A stretch of DNA of 64,000 nt, from NCBI RefSeq assembly GCF_008932295.1, contig NZ_WBWA01000021.1, positions 21,126 to 85,125 on the forward strand, read 5' to 3'. Under the pieces are notes generated by a model. That model was not told where the DNA came from. It ran no database searches and worked only from the letters and a program-made list of their open reading frames with translations. Of the stretch, positions 1-10,412 are shown piece after piece. Every line of letters begins with the position of its first letter. Within the stretch, counting starts at the first letter, position 1. The stretch is from Brucella tritici (GTDB lineage Bacteria; Pseudomonadota; Alphaproteobacteria; Rhizobiales; Rhizobiaceae). Both the position numbers and the translations under genes were made by a program.

Positions 1-346
1 TGATGGCATTGAAAGCCACACGCTTGACCGTCTTGCCCTTGAGCGCCTTTTTCTGATTGAGCACTTCAAGCACATGCCACGAGATGGCTTCACCTTCGCG
101 ATCCGGGTCGGTTGCGAGAATGATGCCGTCGCTGTCTTTCAGCGCTTTGACAATATCGGCAAGACGTTTGGAGGAATTGCTATCCACCTCCCACGACATT
201 GCAAAGTCTTCATCAGGGCGAACCGAGCCATCTTTAGCTGGCAGGTCTCGCACATGACCGAACGAGGCCAGAACCTTATAGTTCGAGCCCAGATACTTAT
301 TGATGGTTTTAGCCTTGGCAGGCGATTCGACAACGACGACGTTCAT
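1..346 (-). CDS. topA: DNA topoisomerase I, N-terminal part (cut by window edge)
   Basis: Type IA topoisomerase that relaxes negative supercoils. Only the first ~115 codons are in the window; the gene runs off the left edge. The reverse strand starts MNVVVVESPAKAKTI, the classic TopA opening with the acidic Toprim residue Glu7. It continues to the Toprim motif DPDREGEAISWH, whose aspartates bind metal. The ATG is at 344-346. It lies downstream of dprA on the same strand, but 400 bp and an opposite-strand small gene separate them, so it probably has its own promoter. Identification is firm from the two Toprim motifs. Confidence 0.95.
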   Translation of the reverse strand, partial: MNVVVVESPAKAKTINKYLGSNYKVLASFGHVRDLPAKDGSVRPDEDFAMSWEVDSNSSKRLADIVKALKDSDGIILATDPDREGEAISWHVLEVLNQKKALKGKTVKRVAFNAI

Positions 347-553
347 TTAAAGCAGCCCAGATTCGCGCCCCATGGAGACAAAATATCTCCTCTCCGCGAG
401 AAATTCGTTGCCTTCACATGAACAGCAGGCAGCGTTTGGTCAAGAGCAGGACGACAAAAATAACGAAATACAACTTAAAATTGCTGTTAAGTTGAGTGAA
501 ACCAATAGTAGCATAGGGTGCAGGGAAATCAGTTATCTCGCGAGGAGATAGGT

Positions 554-760
554 ATGAACGATATGGCGAGTTTTCCAGAGACGGAAGACGGTGAGTGTGT
601 GGAAACCGCGACTCGCTTCGAGACGGTAACATATATTGAGCAGATGCTCGAACAGCTTAGCATGATGGCGAAAAGTACGAATTATGTATTGCTGGCCTAT
701 ATGATTGAGATGGCTCATGTGGAGGCCCGAGAAGCTCTTCAGAATGAGTCCGAGGCATAA
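554..760 (+). CDS. small conserved-looking protein of unknown function (68 aa)
   Basis: Not recognised. I chose the ATG at 554 because a strong AGGAG ribosome site (542-546) precedes it at good spacing; an upstream in-frame start would put that site inside the gene. The protein is acidic at both ends (PETEDGE near the start, NESEA at the end). In between is a probably helical stretch with methionines and alternating hydrophobic residues. There is no signal peptide, membrane span or cysteine cluster. It lies between topA and dprA on the opposite strand and ends 4 bp before the dprA stop, so the two converge. A small regulator or adaptor is possible, but nothing in the sequence shows it. Confidence 0.7.
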   Translation: MNDMASFPETEDGECVETATRFETVTYIEQMLEQLSMMAKSTNYVLLAYMIEMAHVEAREALQNESEA

Positions 761-764
761 TTCG

Positions 765-1931
765 TTATTCCAGAGGGACCAAAGCGACCTGATTACCCGC
801 AAATCGATGTAGCCGTCCGGCCAGATCCAGTTCCAGCAAAATCAGATGAACGGCCCCGGTATCCATACCTGTATGACGAACGAGCGCGTCGATGTCAGTC
901 GGTACCGGACCGAGCGCATCGATAACGATGTCTCTTTGCTCGTCCGTTGCGATCGGTTGGAGTGATTCCGGTTCTTCCAACGCTGAAGACAAAAGATCGG
1001 GCTGTGCTAGTGTATCGGCCTGATAGGCGGTTGAGCCGGCCAGCGGCCTGAGTGCCTCGATGATGTCGTTCGCTTCTGTGACCAGTGTCGCACCTTGTTT
1101 CAGCAGCAGGTTTGTACCGCGTGCACGGGGATCAAGCGGAGAGCCTGGAACGGCAAACACGGTGCGTCCCATGTCTCCTGCCATACGCGCGCTGATAAGC
1201 GAGCCGGAACGCTCGGCTGCTTCAACAACGATCAGTCCTAGCGATAAGCCTGCAATAATCCGATTGCGGCGCGGAAAATCACGCGAGCGCGGCTCCGCGC
1301 CCATCGGCATTTCACTTATGAGCGCGCCGCCCTGTTCCGGTATCGCGCGATAGAGAGGAAGGTTTTCCGGCGGATAGGGACGGTCAAGTCCGCCTGCAAG
1401 TACTGCTACTGTGCCTGTTTTCAGGCTTGCGCGGTGTGCAGCGGCATCAATACCGCGCGCAAGCCCCGAAATAACAGCAAATCCGGCTTCGCCAAGATCG
1501 TGTGCCAGGCGTTCGGTAAACCGCGCGCCAATCACCGAAGCATTGCGCGAACCGACAATTGCAATGGGGGGCTTGCGGAAGACGGCTGCATTTCCCTTGA
1601 TTGTAACCAGGGGGGGCGGAGCTTCACAGTTTCTGAGCTGCTGCGGATAATCCGGCTCGCCCATGCCGACAAGACGGGCACCGGCGCGCTCAATGGCTTC
1701 AAGCTCGCGCTCAGCGTCGTCCAAGGATGCAACACGGATCGGACGGGCACTGCCGCCTCTGATATTGAGATCAGGCAACATTTCTATGGCGCTTGAGGCT
1801 GAGCCGCAAAACAGAATCAGATCGCGAAACGTGACAGGGCCGATGTTGTCGGTCCGGATGAGGCGTAGCCAGTTGAGCCGCTGACGATCAGAGAGGCGAA
1901 TTCCAGTTTTCGAATTCGCGCTTTCCTTCAT
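765..1931 (-). CDS. dprA: DNA processing protein DprA
   Basis: DprA/Smf binds single-stranded DNA entering during transformation and loads RecA. At 388 aa it is full length. A short N-terminal helix-hairpin/SAM-like region precedes the Rossmann-type core with [36 protein letters not shown], the basic segment [10 protein letters not shown] and [11 protein letters not shown]. The C-terminal ~70 residues look like the DprA winged helix. Its ATG overlaps the plsY stop by 4 bp (ATGA), which implies translational coupling. Natural competence is not well documented in this group; dprA is widely kept, perhaps for recombination. Confidence 0.95.
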   Translation of the reverse strand: MKESANSKTGIRLSDRQRLNWLRLIRTDNIGPVTFRDLILFCGSASSAIEMLPDLNIRGGSARPIRVASLDDAERELEAIERAGARLVGMGEPDYPQQLRNCEAPPPLVTIKGNAAVFRKPPIAIVGSRNASVIGARFTERLAHDLGEAGFAVISGLARGIDAAAHRASLKTGTVAVLAGGLDRPYPPENLPLYRAIPEQGGALISEMPMGAEPRSRDFPRRNRIIAGLSLGLIVVEAAERSGSLISARMAGDMGRTVFAVPGSPLDPRARGTNLLLKQGATLVTEANDIIEALRPLAGSTAYQADTLAQPDLLSSALEEPESLQPIATDEQRDIVIDALGPVPTDIDALVRHTGMDTGAVHLILLELDLAGRLHRFAGNQVALVPLE

Positions 1932-2533
1932 CCCTTAGCTCCGATCTTGCTCTCGGTGCCGTTCAAGAGGCGCGAAATATTCGCCTTATGTTTGAAGATA
2001 ACGATGACCGTCATGATCGCAAAGAGAATTGCGATTGCGGAATAGCCTCTCGAATAAAGCGCGATGGGAACAACGACGCTGGCGATAAGTGCTGCAAGGG
2101 AAGAATAACGCGTCAGGAGTGCTGTTACGATCCAGACGGCAGCGAAAACCAGCGCGCCGGGCCATGCAAGACCGATAAGAACGCCCAGATAGGTGGCAAC
2201 GCCCTTGCCGCCCTTGAAACCGATCCATACTGGAAAGAGATGACCGATGAAGGCACCGAAACCAGCGCCAATGGCGGCATCCGGCCCGTAGCGTGAAGCG
2301 ACGAGAACGGCGACAGTGCCTTTGAGCATGTCAAAAATCAGCGTTGCCGCAGCAAGCTTCTTGTTACCGGTGCGCAGCACATTCGTTGCGCCAATGTTGC
2401 CCGAGCCGATGGACCGGACATCACCCAACCCGGCGAACCTGGTCAGGATCAAACCAAACGGAATGGAGCCAAGAAAATAGCCGAAGATGAGCGCTCCCAT
2501 GAGCGCCAAGCTAAGGAATCCCGCTTCGGCCAT
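1928..2533 (-). CDS. plsY: glycerol-3-phosphate acyltransferase PlsY
   Basis: Integral inner-membrane enzyme that transfers acyl groups from acyl-phosphate to glycerol-3-phosphate, the first step of phospholipid synthesis. The 201-aa product has five or so hydrophobic spans. The family motifs are [12 protein letters not shown] near residue 42-53 and [13 protein letters not shown] near residue 105-117, plus GSIPFG near the start. It sits between pyrC' (72 bp upstream) and dprA (4-bp overlap), so it is probably part of a pyrB-pyrC-plsY-dprA transcript. Confidence 0.95.
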   Translation of the reverse strand: MAEAGFLSLALMGALIFGYFLGSIPFGLILTRFAGLGDVRSIGSGNIGATNVLRTGNKKLAAATLIFDMLKGTVAVLVASRYGPDAAIGAGFGAFIGHLFPVWIGFKGGKGVATYLGVLIGLAWPGALVFAAVWIVTALLTRYSSLAALIASVVVPIALYSRGYSAIAILFAIMTVIVIFKHKANISRLLNGTESKIGAKG

Positions 2534-2605
2534 GAATGTCCCCTTGTTTCTTGATTCCGCCTACCCGGAATTTTCGGATGATTGTTCCGGGTTATGCGGT
2601 GTTTT

Positions 2606-3892
2606 TCAAGCCGAGTAAACGGTTTTGCCAGCCACTAAAGTGTGGACGACGCGACCTTGAAAGCGAGCACTTTCAAAGCAACTGTTCTTGGACAGCGAGT
2701 GCAGGTCTTCTTCGCGCACGATCCAGGGCTCATCCAGATCGACAATGGCGATATCTGCTCGGGCGCCCGGCTTGAGAGTGCCTGCATCAAGGCCAAAAAT
2801 ACGAGCTGGAGCTGTTGATAGCACTTCAACCAGACGCAGCAGCGGAATGCTGTCATTATGATAGAGACGAAGTGCGGCCCCCAGCAATGTTTCAAGGCCG
2901 ATTGCGCCCGCTTCAGCATCCGAGAAAGGCAGGCGCTTGGTATCGACATCCTGCGGGTCGTGAGCGGAAACGATGATATCAATAGTGCCGTTTTTCACGG
3001 CCTCTACCATGGCAAGGCGATCCTGTTCGCTGCGCAAAGGCGGCGAAAGTCGGAAAAACGTGCGGAACTCTCCAATGTCGTTTTCATTGAGCGACAAATG
3101 GTTGATCGACACGCCTGCCGTTACCTTGGCACCAAGATCCTTCGAGCGACGCACGGCTTCCGCCGACATTTCGCAGGAAAGCTGTGCGGCATGATAGTTG
3201 CTGTTGGTTAGCGCTGCTAGACGCAGATCGCGTTCCAGCGGAATCACTTCCGCTTCACGCGGACTGCCGGAAAGACCAAGCCAGCTTGCAAACAGGCCTT
3301 CGTTCATCACGCCGGTGGCACCGAGATAAGGATCACGGGTTTCGCAGGCAATCACGGCATCGAAATCGCGGGCATAGGTCAGCGCGCGCCGCATGAGCTG
3401 CGTATTGGCGATTGTCTGCCTGCCTTCCGTGAAGGCGACCGCCCCGGCATCGCGCAGCAGACCGATTTCGGTCATTTCCTCGCCATGCAGACCTTTGGTG
3501 ATCGCCGCAGCCGGGTGCACGTTGACGACCGCCGTATCACGCGCAGTGCGTTTGACAAATTCCACCAGAGCCACGTCATCGATCACAGGATCGGTATCGG
3601 GCATCATGATGATGGAAGTTACGCCGCCAGCGGCTGCCGCACGGCTTGCTGAAGCAATAGTTTCGCGATGTTCGGCGCCGGGCTCACCGACGAAGACGCG
3701 CGCATCCACGAGGCCAGGCAATACTGCCTTGCCATTCAGGTCGATAATTTGCGCACCTTCCGGAGCGCCCTGATTTCTGACGTCCGAACCGGCGGCAACA
3801 ATCTTGCCATCTTGGATCAGCAAACTACCGGTTTCATCGAGACCGCGCGACGGATCGATGATGCGCGCGTTTTCAAACAGGATCGCGCTCAT
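2606..3892 (-). CDS. pyrC: dihydroorotase-like protein PyrC' (probably non-catalytic)
   Basis: Member of the amidohydrolase/dihydroorotase family (428 aa), placed directly after pyrB with a 4-bp start/stop overlap. Active dihydroorotases carry VDxHxHxREPG to bind two metal ions. Here the same place (residues 62-72) reads [11 protein letters not shown], so both histidines are replaced (by R65 and F67) and the following Arg is Gly. This fits the inactive PyrC' known from Pseudomonas, which is needed to assemble the aspartate transcarbamoylase complex; an active dihydroorotase would be encoded elsewhere. The product name is secure at family level; loss of activity is inferred from the missing ligands. 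Confidence 0.9.
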   Translation of the reverse strand: MSAILFENARIIDPSRGLDETGSLLIQDGKIVAAGSDVRNQGAPEGAQIIDLNGKAVLPGLVDARVFVGEPGAEHRETIASASRAAAAGGVTSIIMMPDTDPVIDDVALVEFVKRTARDTAVVNVHPAAAITKGLHGEEMTEIGLLRDAGAVAFTEGRQTIANTQLMRRALTYARDFDAVIACETRDPYLGATGVMNEGLFASWLGLSGSPREAEVIPLERDLRLAALTNSNYHAAQLSCEMSAEAVRRSKDLGAKVTAGVSINHLSLNENDIGEFRTFFRLSPPLRSEQDRLAMVEAVKNGTIDIIVSAHDPQDVDTKRLPFSDAEAGAIGLETLLGAALRLYHNDSIPLLRLVEVLSTAPARIFGLDAGTLKPGARADIAIVDLDEPWIVREEDLHSLSKNSCFESARFQGRVVHTLVAGKTVYSA

Positions 3893-4857
3893 GCAGCTTC
3901 TCCGTTGCTGGGATTACGGCGCGGATCGAGCAGGGCTTCCATCACAGCCATGCGCACCGCAACCCCCATTTCCACCTGTTGCTGGATCACGCTCTGCGGC
4001 CCGTCGGCAACATCGGATGCGATCTCGACGCCACGGTTCATCGGACCGGGATGCATGACGAGTGCGTCAGGTTTGGCGACTTTGAGCTTTTCTTTATCGA
4101 GGCCATAGAAGCGGAAATATTCGCGCACCGAAGGCACGAAGGAACCGGCCATACGCTCGCGCTGAAGGCGCAGCATCATGACCACATCGGCATCTTTTAG
4201 GCCCTCTTCCATCGAATTGAAGACCTCGACGCTCATATCGGCCATGCCAGAAGGCAGAAGCGTGGACGGCGCGACGACGCGCACCCTTGCGCCAAGCGCG
4301 TTGAGAAGGAGAATGTTGGAGCGTGCCACGCGGGAATGCAGCACATCGCCGCAAATGGCGACGATAAGATTTTCAATCTGGCCTTTGGCGCGGCGGATGG
4401 TTAGCGCATCGAGAAGTGCCTGTGTGGGGTGTTCGTGCGCGCCGTCACCGGCGTTTACGACCGAACAGCCGACTTTCTGCGCGAGAAGGGCAGCAGCGCC
4501 TGCAGAAGCGTGACGGATAACCAATATATCCGGCTGCATGGCGTTCAGCGTCATCGCCGTATCGATGAGCGTTTCGCCTTTCTTGACCGACGAATTGCCG
4601 ACCGACATATTCATGACGTCGGCGCCGAGCCGTTTTCCGGCCAGCTCGAACGACGATTGCGTTCGTGTCGATGCTTCGAAGAAGAGATTGATTTGCGTGC
4701 GACCGCGTAGCACGGACTTTTTCTTCTCGGGCTGTCTGGAAACAGCGATTTCCTGATCGGCAAGATCAAGAAGGCAGAGAATGTCCAGGGGCGAAAGCCC
4801 CTTGATGCCCAGCAGGTGGCGGTGAGGGAAAAGCGGAGGGACCGTTTGATTTATCAT
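3889..4857 (-). CDS. pyrB: aspartate carbamoyltransferase catalytic subunit
   Basis: Catalyses carbamoyl phosphate plus aspartate to N-carbamoyl-aspartate, the committed pyrimidine step. The 322-aa product has the carbamoyl-phosphate motif [13 protein letters not shown], the loop SSVKKGETL, the HPTQALLD segment and the C-terminal [12 protein letters not shown]. It is first in a leftward gene row, with the 182-bp spacer to the divergent acyl-CoA dehydrogenase gene as the likely promoter region. The overlap with pyrC' supports equal production of the two proteins for a PyrB-PyrC' complex. No regulatory chain (pyrI) is adjacent. Confidence 0.96.
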   Translation of the reverse strand: MINQTVPPLFPHRHLLGIKGLSPLDILCLLDLADQEIAVSRQPEKKKSVLRGRTQINLFFEASTRTQSSFELAGKRLGADVMNMSVGNSSVKKGETLIDTAMTLNAMQPDILVIRHASAGAAALLAQKVGCSVVNAGDGAHEHPTQALLDALTIRRAKGQIENLIVAICGDVLHSRVARSNILLLNALGARVRVVAPSTLLPSGMADMSVEVFNSMEEGLKDADVVMMLRLQRERMAGSFVPSVREYFRFYGLDKEKLKVAKPDALVMHPGPMNRGVEIASDVADGPQSVIQQQVEMGVAVRMAVMEALLDPRRNPSNGEAA

Positions 4858-5040
4858 GGCAAGTCATCCGTATAGGACCACGAGGCAGGTCCCGCAACCG
4901 TCCTTATAATGGCTTCGGGCGATTCACCAAGAAAAACCTGTGTTGTTCTGACGACAAATTGCGTTCGAGATGGCAAAATTTTAGCAAATGCAATGCAAGA
5001 AACCTAAATTAAACTGAATCGCACAATACGGAACGAGCTT

Positions 5041-6669
5041 TTGAAAACGCACGACGTTACCAACCAGACGCCGCCCATGACGGGCAACAATGCCTATCTG
5101 GGCGATCCGCTCTTGATGCAGATTGCGGCGCGATTCCCGAAGGAACTGCATGCCGATCTGGAACAGACGGGCCGTTTTGTTTTGTCGGCTGAAGCACAGG
5201 ACCTTGCACGTCTCGCCAATACCGAACTGCCGAAATTGCGCACGCATGACAGGCAGGGCAACCGTATCGACCTTGTCGAATATCATCCGGCCTATCATGC
5301 GCTGATGCGCCGTTCTATCGCGGCAGGCCTGCATTGCTCGATCTGGGAAGGCAATCCGCTTGAAAGCGGTCGCCGTCATCAGGCGCGTGCATCGCGCTTT
5401 TTCCTGACCGCACAGCTTGAGGCGGGGCATCTTTGTCCGCTTACCATGACAAGCGCGTCGCTCGCCGCACTTATGGCATCGCCGGAAATCTATAAGGAAT
5501 GGTCGCCGGTCATCCTGTCGCGCAAGTACGATTTTTCGCAGAAACCGTCTTTTGCCAAGCAGGGCATTACGCTTGGCATGGGCATGACCGAAAAGCAGGG
5601 CGGAACCGATGTGCGCGCCAATACGACGCGCGCGACACGCAATGACGATGGCGCCTATGCCATCACCGGCCACAAGTGGTTCATGTCTGCGCCGATGTCG
5701 GATGCTTTTCTGACACTCGCGCAGGCGGAAGAAGGCCTTTCCTGTTTTCTGCTCCCGCGCCTCACATCAGAGGGAAGCGGGAACGGGTTCTTTTTCCAGC
5801 GCCTGAAAGACAAGCTTGGCAACAAGTCCAATGCTTCGTCGGAAGTTGAATTCGATGGTGCGGTCGGCCATCTGATCGGCAATCCGGGTGAGGGCGTCAA
5901 AACGATCATGGACATGGTCACGCTGACGCGGCTCGATTGCGCTGTCGCATCGGCCGGACTGATGCGTTCAGGCCTCGCCGAAGCCGTGCACCATAGCCGT
6001 CATCGTCAGGTATTCGGCAAGGCTCTTGTCGAGCAGCCATTGATGCAGCGCGTTCTTGCCGACATGGCGCTCGATGTTGCGGGTGCGACTGCACTTTCCA
6101 TGCGGCTGGCACGTGCTTTCGATATGGCTGCAAGTGATCGTGCCGAGGCTGCTTTTGCCCGCTGCATGACGCCAGTGGTGAAATACTGGGTTTGCAAGAT
6201 CGCACCTGCATTACTCTATGAAGCAATGGAGTGCCTTGGCGGTAACGGTTACATCGAAGAGGGCAATCTTGCGCGTGCCTATCGCGAAGCACCGGTCAAT
6301 GCAATCTGGGAAGGTTCCGGCAATGTTATGGCGCTGGACGTGGCGCGTGTGCTTTCACGCGCGCCGGGGCTTTTTGATGAAGTGCTGGAGTGGATCGGCG
6401 GACAGCTTGGTCCGCGTGGGCAAGGGACGCTCGATGTGCTGCGCGCCGCATTGCAGTTAACTGAAACTGATCCGGGCGTTGCGCGCCTTCTGACCGAGCA
6501 ACTGGCCTATGCTGCGGCAGCAGCAGAATTGCGCCAGCTTGGGGCTGACGATGTGGCCGATGCATTTATCGAGACCCGTCTTGGCGGTCAGTGGCGTTCG
6601 ACCTATGGCATGCTGGATGCGCGCCATAATGCCGAACGGATTCTCGATCAGCTTTATCCGGCGTCGTAA
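5041..6669 (+). CDS. aidB: AidB-type acyl-CoA dehydrogenase
   Basis: Flavin acyl-CoA dehydrogenase of the AidB branch; AidB in E. coli belongs to the response to alkylating agents, and the Brucella protein has been reported at new cell poles. The 542-aa length is long for an acyl-CoA dehydrogenase but normal for AidB. Visible motifs are [18 protein letters not shown] (FAD-binding region), [13 protein letters not shown], and the C-terminal [11 protein letters not shown] and [15 protein letters not shown]. The start is taken as TTG at 5041, preceded by GGAACGAG; the in-frame ATG at 5077 has no ribosome site. The 3' end overlaps the convergent ruvX by 16 bp. Confidence 0.88.
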   Translation: MKTHDVTNQTPPMTGNNAYLGDPLLMQIAARFPKELHADLEQTGRFVLSAEAQDLARLANTELPKLRTHDRQGNRIDLVEYHPAYHALMRRSIAAGLHCSIWEGNPLESGRRHQARASRFFLTAQLEAGHLCPLTMTSASLAALMASPEIYKEWSPVILSRKYDFSQKPSFAKQGITLGMGMTEKQGGTDVRANTTRATRNDDGAYAITGHKWFMSAPMSDAFLTLAQAEEGLSCFLLPRLTSEGSGNGFFFQRLKDKLGNKSNASSEVEFDGAVGHLIGNPGEGVKTIMDMVTLTRLDCAVASAGLMRSGLAEAVHHSRHRQVFGKALVEQPLMQRVLADMALDVAGATALSMRLARAFDMAASDRAEAAFARCMTPVVKYWVCKIAPALLYEAMECLGGNGYIEEGNLARAYREAPVNAIWEGSGNVMALDVARVLSRAPGLFDEVLEWIGGQLGPRGQGTLDVLRAALQLTETDPGVARLLTEQLAYAAAAAELRQLGADDVADAFIETRLGGQWRSTYGMLDARHNAERILDQLYPAS

Positions 6670-7151
6670 TCACCGGATGCCGACCGCCTGATGCTATGCA
6701 GGCGGTCGAGCGCGCCTTGAAGAATGAAGGATGCTGCAGCTGAATCGATACGTTCGGCCCGCTTGCCGCGTGAGACGTCCATGCCGATTAGCGCCCGTTC
6801 GGCAGCGACGGTCGACAGGCGTTCATCCCAGAAAACGAAGGGCAGGTCGGTCAGAGGCTGCATGGTGCGCACAAATGCCCGTGTAGCCTGAACGCGGGGA
6901 CCGGAAGTTCCGTCCATATTCATAGGCAAACCGATGACGATAACGCCGACCTTGTCGGCGTCGAGCGCTTTCAGAAGCACCTGTGCGTCGATGGAAAACT
7001 TCACCCGTTTTATAACGGGGCGCGGATGCGCGAAGGAAAGACCGAGATCAGACACTGCAAGGCCGATGGTCTTGGTTCCCAGATCCAGTCCGGCAATCGT
7101 CTGCCCGGACTGAAGCAGCGCTGGAATTTCCTCGATTTCAACGACAGCCAT
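6654..7151 (-). CDS. ruvX: RuvX/YqgF-type nuclease (pre-16S rRNA processing or Holliday junction resolvase-like)
   Basis: RNase H-fold protein of 165 aa, the usual length. The [13 protein letters not shown] motif carries the first catalytic Asp. [13 protein letters not shown] and [15 protein letters not shown] carry the other acidic residues, and [14 protein letters not shown] ends the fold. The family matures the 5' end of 16S rRNA in E. coli and was first named as a putative Holliday junction resolvase. It converges with the aidB-like gene (16-bp overlap) and is divergent from the UPF0173 hydrolase. Confidence 0.93.
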   Translation of the reverse strand: MAVVEIEEIPALLQSGQTIAGLDLGTKTIGLAVSDLGLSFAHPRPVIKRVKFSIDAQVLLKALDADKVGVIVIGLPMNMDGTSGPRVQATRAFVRTMQPLTDLPFVFWDERLSTVAAERALIGMDVSRGKRAERIDSAAASFILQGALDRLHSIRRSASGDYDAG

Positions 7152-7261
7152 TGGACCTCATGGGATTTTGAAGTGGTTTCATATTGCCTTCAACTTTATC
7201 GGCGTCATATCTGTTCGCAAACCGGAAATCGAGCCGGAAACAGAGATTGAGGAGAGACTTG

Positions 7262-7969
7262 ATGAAACTTACCTGGCTTGGCCACGCCGCTTTCCGCGTT
7301 GAAACGGCAAAGGCTGTTATTCTCATCGATCCGTTTCTGAACGGAAATCCCGGTGCAAAGGGCATCGATTTCAAGGATGCGACCAAGGGCGTAACCCATA
7401 TTGCGCTGACCCACGGCCATGGCGACCATGTGGGCGATACGGTAGCTATCGCCAGGGAACATGGCGCGACAGTCATCGCCAATGCCGACCTTTCAAGCTG
7501 GCTTGGCAGTCAGGGAGTGGAAAAGCTCGATCCTGGCAATACGGGTGGCACGGTGGCGCATGACGGGTTCACCGTTACTTTCGTCAATGCGCTCCACTCC
7601 TCGGCAATGCTCACGGAAAACGGTGTCTCGCAGGCGCTGGGCAATCCGAATGGTCTGGTATTCCATTTCGAAGATGCACCGACGCTCTATCATATGGGTG
7701 ACACGGATATCTTCTCCGATATGGGGCTTATCAATGAGCTTCATCAGCCTGAAATTGGCATCGTTCCCATTGGTGACCGCTTCACGATGGGTGGCGCAGT
7801 CGCGGCTCTCGCCTGCCAGCGCTATTTCAACTTCAAAACCGTGCTGCCATGCCACTACGCCTCGTTTCCGATCATCGACCAGACGGCGGACAAGTTCGTG
7901 GCCGGAATGGCAGATCATCGCGAAACGAAGGTTCTCACTGATCCGGCTGGCACTGTTCATTCGTTCTGA
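7262..7969 (+). CDS. metal-dependent hydrolase, UPF0173 (metallo-beta-lactamase fold)
   Basis: The 235-aa product has a metallo-beta-lactamase fold. [10 protein letters not shown] (HxHxDH) provides the zinc ligands, HMGDTDIF a further metal Asp, and LPCHYASFP the C-terminal His. The opening [14 protein letters not shown] is typical of the UPF0173 family (YtkL-like), whose physiological substrate is not known. I used the ATG at 7262 because a GAGGAGAGAC ribosome site sits just before it. It is divergent from ruvX and upstream of gatC, separated from gatC by a palindromic repeat. Confidence 0.9.
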   Translation: MKLTWLGHAAFRVETAKAVILIDPFLNGNPGAKGIDFKDATKGVTHIALTHGHGDHVGDTVAIAREHGATVIANADLSSWLGSQGVEKLDPGNTGGTVAHDGFTVTFVNALHSSAMLTENGVSQALGNPNGLVFHFEDAPTLYHMGDTDIFSDMGLINELHQPEIGIVPIGDRFTMGGAVAALACQRYFNFKTVLPCHYASFPIIDQTADKFVAGMADHRETKVLTDPAGTVHSF

Positions 7970-8062
7970 CTTTGGGTTTGAAGCGCAAGAAATGTTGCGC
8001 TTCAACAATCGCGCCGTTATAGCCGGTAGGAAAACTATTCAGGGTGGTGGTTCGCCGCCCGA

Positions 8063-8137
8063 TCTAGTGCATGTTTCCCAAAAGTGGGTACCGGTTTTGG
8101 AGCAAAGACATGCGTAAAAACAAAAGATAGAGCATTT
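8063..8137. repeat. mosaic palindromic intergenic repeat, copy 1
   Basis: About 75 bp in the hydrolase-gatC spacer. It contains AAAAGTGGGTACCGGTTTTGG and ends with AGATAGAGCA. Read on the reverse strand it aligns along its length with 11275-11349: both carry TGCTCTATCTT, ACGC, AAAACCGGT and CTCAC/CCCACTTTT and end in CTAG. This places it in a family of short rhizobial mosaic elements (RIME-like). It may form a hairpin in the gatC leader. Confidence 0.75.
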
Positions 8138-8149
8138 GCGGAGAACAGG

Positions 8150-8437
8150 ATGTCCGTCGATATTTCTACTGTCAAGCGCGTCGCGCATCTGGCGCGCATT
8201 GCCGTCAGTGATGACGATGCAGAACGCATGACTGGTGAACTTAATGCTATTCTGGGCTTCGTCGAGCAACTGAATGAAGTCAATGTCGATGGTATCGAGC
8301 CTATGACTTCCGTTACGCCGATGGACATGCGCATGCGCCAGGACAAGGTAACGGATGGTGGCATTGCTGCTGCGGTGGTGGCAAATGCACCGGTTACGGA
8401 AGACAATTTCTTCGTCGTACCAAAGGTCGTGGAGTAA
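8150..8437 (+). CDS. gatC: glutamyl/aspartyl-tRNA amidotransferase subunit C
   Basis: Small subunit of GatCAB, which converts Glu-tRNA(Gln) and/or Asp-tRNA(Asn) to the amidated forms. The 95-aa product starts [19 protein letters not shown], the typical GatC N terminus, and holds [12 protein letters not shown] and the family's VTPM.MRMRQD stretch. I chose the ATG at 8150, preceded by GAGAACAGG. A longer in-frame start would place the palindromic repeat inside the gene. gatA follows after a GNAT gene; gatB is not in the window. Confidence 0.95.
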   Translation: MSVDISTVKRVAHLARIAVSDDDAERMTGELNAILGFVEQLNEVNVDGIEPMTSVTPMDMRMRQDKVTDGGIAAAVVANAPVTEDNFFVVPKVVE

Positions 8438-8441
8438 GGTG

Positions 8442-8918
8442 ATGGCCATTCGGGTTTCAGGCGAGACCCCCTTGCAGGATGATGTGCGCGCACTGGTCGA
8501 GGGCCTGAATGCGCATCTTCTGCCGCTGTCACCGCTGGAATTCCAGTTCAAGATGACAGTTGAGCAGATGGCGGGGCCAGATACGACGGTTTTTGTGGCG
8601 CGCGATGAAGACGGCAAGGCTGTCGGCTGCGGTGCGTTGAAGATGCACGAAGATGGCGTCGGTGAGGTGAAGCGCATGTTCACCCTTCCAGAAGTGCGCG
8701 GAAAGCGTGTTGGTTCGGTTCTGGTGGGTGCGATTGTCGATCAGGCAAGGGCCAATGGCATTTCCCGCCTTGTACTCGAAACGGGTACGGGACCCGGTTT
8801 TGCTGGTGCATGGCGGCTTTATGAGAATTCAGGTTTTACGCGCTGCGGTGTGGTTCTGGACTATCCGGATTCCGAATACAGCGCCTTTTTTGAAAAGCGT
8901 CTCGTTGAGGCGCACTGA
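8442..8918 (+). CDS. GNAT family N-acetyltransferase
   Basis: The 158-aa product has the GNAT acetyl-CoA site: VKRMFTLPEVRGKRVGSVLV (motif A, RGKRVG) around residues 72-91 and a LYENSGFTRCG segment near the end. The start is the ATG at 8442, 4 bp after the gatC stop with a TAAGGTG ribosome site, so it is probably translated with gatC. It sits exactly between gatC and gatA (13 bp before gatA), and no substrate can be read from the sequence. Confidence 0.88.
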   Translation: MAIRVSGETPLQDDVRALVEGLNAHLLPLSPLEFQFKMTVEQMAGPDTTVFVARDEDGKAVGCGALKMHEDGVGEVKRMFTLPEVRGKRVGSVLVGAIVDQARANGISRLVLETGTGPGFAGAWRLYENSGFTRCGVVLDYPDSEYSAFFEKRLVEAH

Positions 8919-8930
8919 CAGGATTTGACG

Positions 8931-10412
8931 ATGAGCGAACTGACCGCACTGACCATTGCCGAGGCGCGCGACAAGCTGAAGGCCAAAGCCATCACCGCGA
9001 CCGAACTCACCGACGCCTATCTTTCCGCTATCGATTCCGCGAATGACGCGATCAATGCATACGTGAAAGTGACTCACGATCAGGCGCGTTCGATGGCCAA
9101 GGCTTCGGATGAGCGTATTGCCAAGGGTGAAGCGGGTGCACTGGAAGGCATTCCGCTCGGCGTGAAGGATCTGTTTGCCACCAAGGGCGTGCATACGCAG
9201 GCCTGCTCCCACATTCTCGACGGCTTCAAGCCGGAATATGAATCGACCGTCACAGCTAATCTGTGGGCCGATGGTGCAGTTATGCTCGGCAAGCTCAACA
9301 TGGATGAGTTCGCCATGGGCTCGTCCAATGAAACCTCCTATTACGGTTCGGTCAAGAATCCTTGGCGCGCCAATGGTTCTAACGCGGACCTGGTGCCGGG
9401 TGGTTCGTCGGGTGGTTCGGCTGCCGCTGTTGCCGCACAGCTTTGCGCTGGCGCCACCGCAACGGATACCGGCGGTTCGATCCGCCAGCCTGCAGCCTTC
9501 ACCGGCACGGTTGGTATCAAGCCGACCTATGGCCGCGTTTCGCGCTGGGGCACGGTTGCCTTCGCTTCGTCGCTCGATCAGGCAGGGCCGATTGCTCGCG
9601 ACGTGCGGGATGCGGCTATCCTGTTGAAATCCATGGCTTCACTTGATCTCAAGGATACGACATCGGTCGATCTGCCTATTCCAGATTATGAAGCTGCTAT
9701 CGGCAAGTCGCTCAAGGGCATGAAGATTGGTATTCCGAAGGAATATCGCGTTGATGGTATGCCGGATGAGATTGAGGAGCTTTGGCAGAAGGGTATCCAG
9801 TATCTGAAGGATGCCGGTGCTGAGATTGTCGATATTTCGCTGCCACACACGAAATATGCGCTGCCTGCTTACTACATCGTGGCACCGGCGGAAGCTTCTT
9901 CAAACCTCGCCCGTTATGATGGCGTGCGTTACGGTCTGCGCGTACCCGGCAAGGACATTGCCGATATGTACGAACAGACCCGCGCAGCTGGCTTCGGCAA
10001 GGAAGTAAAGCGCCGTATCATGATCGGCACCTATGTTCTGTCGGCAGGCTACTACGATGCCTATTATCTGCGTGCGCAGAAAGTGCGTACGCTGATCAAG
10101 AAGGACTTTGAAGACGTATTCGCCAAGGGTGTACATGCGATCCTGACGCCAGCAACGCCTTCGGCTGCCTTTGGTCTTGCCGATGAGGATCTCGCCAACG
10201 ATCCGGTCAAGATGTACCTCAACGACATCTTCACAGTAACGGTCAACATGGCCGGTCTTCCGGGCATTGCCGTGCCTGCGGGTATCAATGACAAAGGCTT
10301 GCCGCTCGGCCTTCAGTTGATCGGACGTCCATTCGAGGAAGAGACTTTGTTCCAGGCAGCTCACGCTATTGAACAGGCTGCCGGACGATTTACTCCGACA
10401 AAGTGGTGGTAA
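8931..10412 (+). CDS. gatA: glutamyl/aspartyl-tRNA amidotransferase subunit A
   Basis: Amidase-signature subunit that releases ammonia from glutamine for tRNA-dependent amidation. The 493-aa product shows [10 protein letters not shown] with the catalytic Lys, the Gly/Ser-rich [15 protein letters not shown] containing the cis-Ser, and [14 protein letters not shown] with the nucleophilic Ser. The ATG at 8931 has an AGGAT ribosome site; a TTG six bases earlier is less likely. It is third in the gatC-GNAT-gatA row. A strong hairpin lies 15 bp after the stop. Confidence 0.96.
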   Translation: MSELTALTIAEARDKLKAKAITATELTDAYLSAIDSANDAINAYVKVTHDQARSMAKASDERIAKGEAGALEGIPLGVKDLFATKGVHTQACSHILDGFKPEYESTVTANLWADGAVMLGKLNMDEFAMGSSNETSYYGSVKNPWRANGSNADLVPGGSSGGSAAAVAAQLCAGATATDTGGSIRQPAAFTGTVGIKPTYGRVSRWGTVAFASSLDQAGPIARDVRDAAILLKSMASLDLKDTTSVDLPIPDYEAAIGKSLKGMKIGIPKEYRVDGMPDEIEELWQKGIQYLKDAGAEIVDISLPHTKYALPAYYIVAPAEASSNLARYDGVRYGLRVPGKDIADMYEQTRAAGFGKEVKRRIMIGTYVLSAGYYDAYYLRAQKVRTLIKKDFEDVFAKGVHAILTPATPSAAFGLADEDLANDPVKMYLNDIFTVTVNMAGLPGIAVPAGINDKGLPLGLQLIGRPFEEETLFQAAHAIEQAAGRFTPTKWW

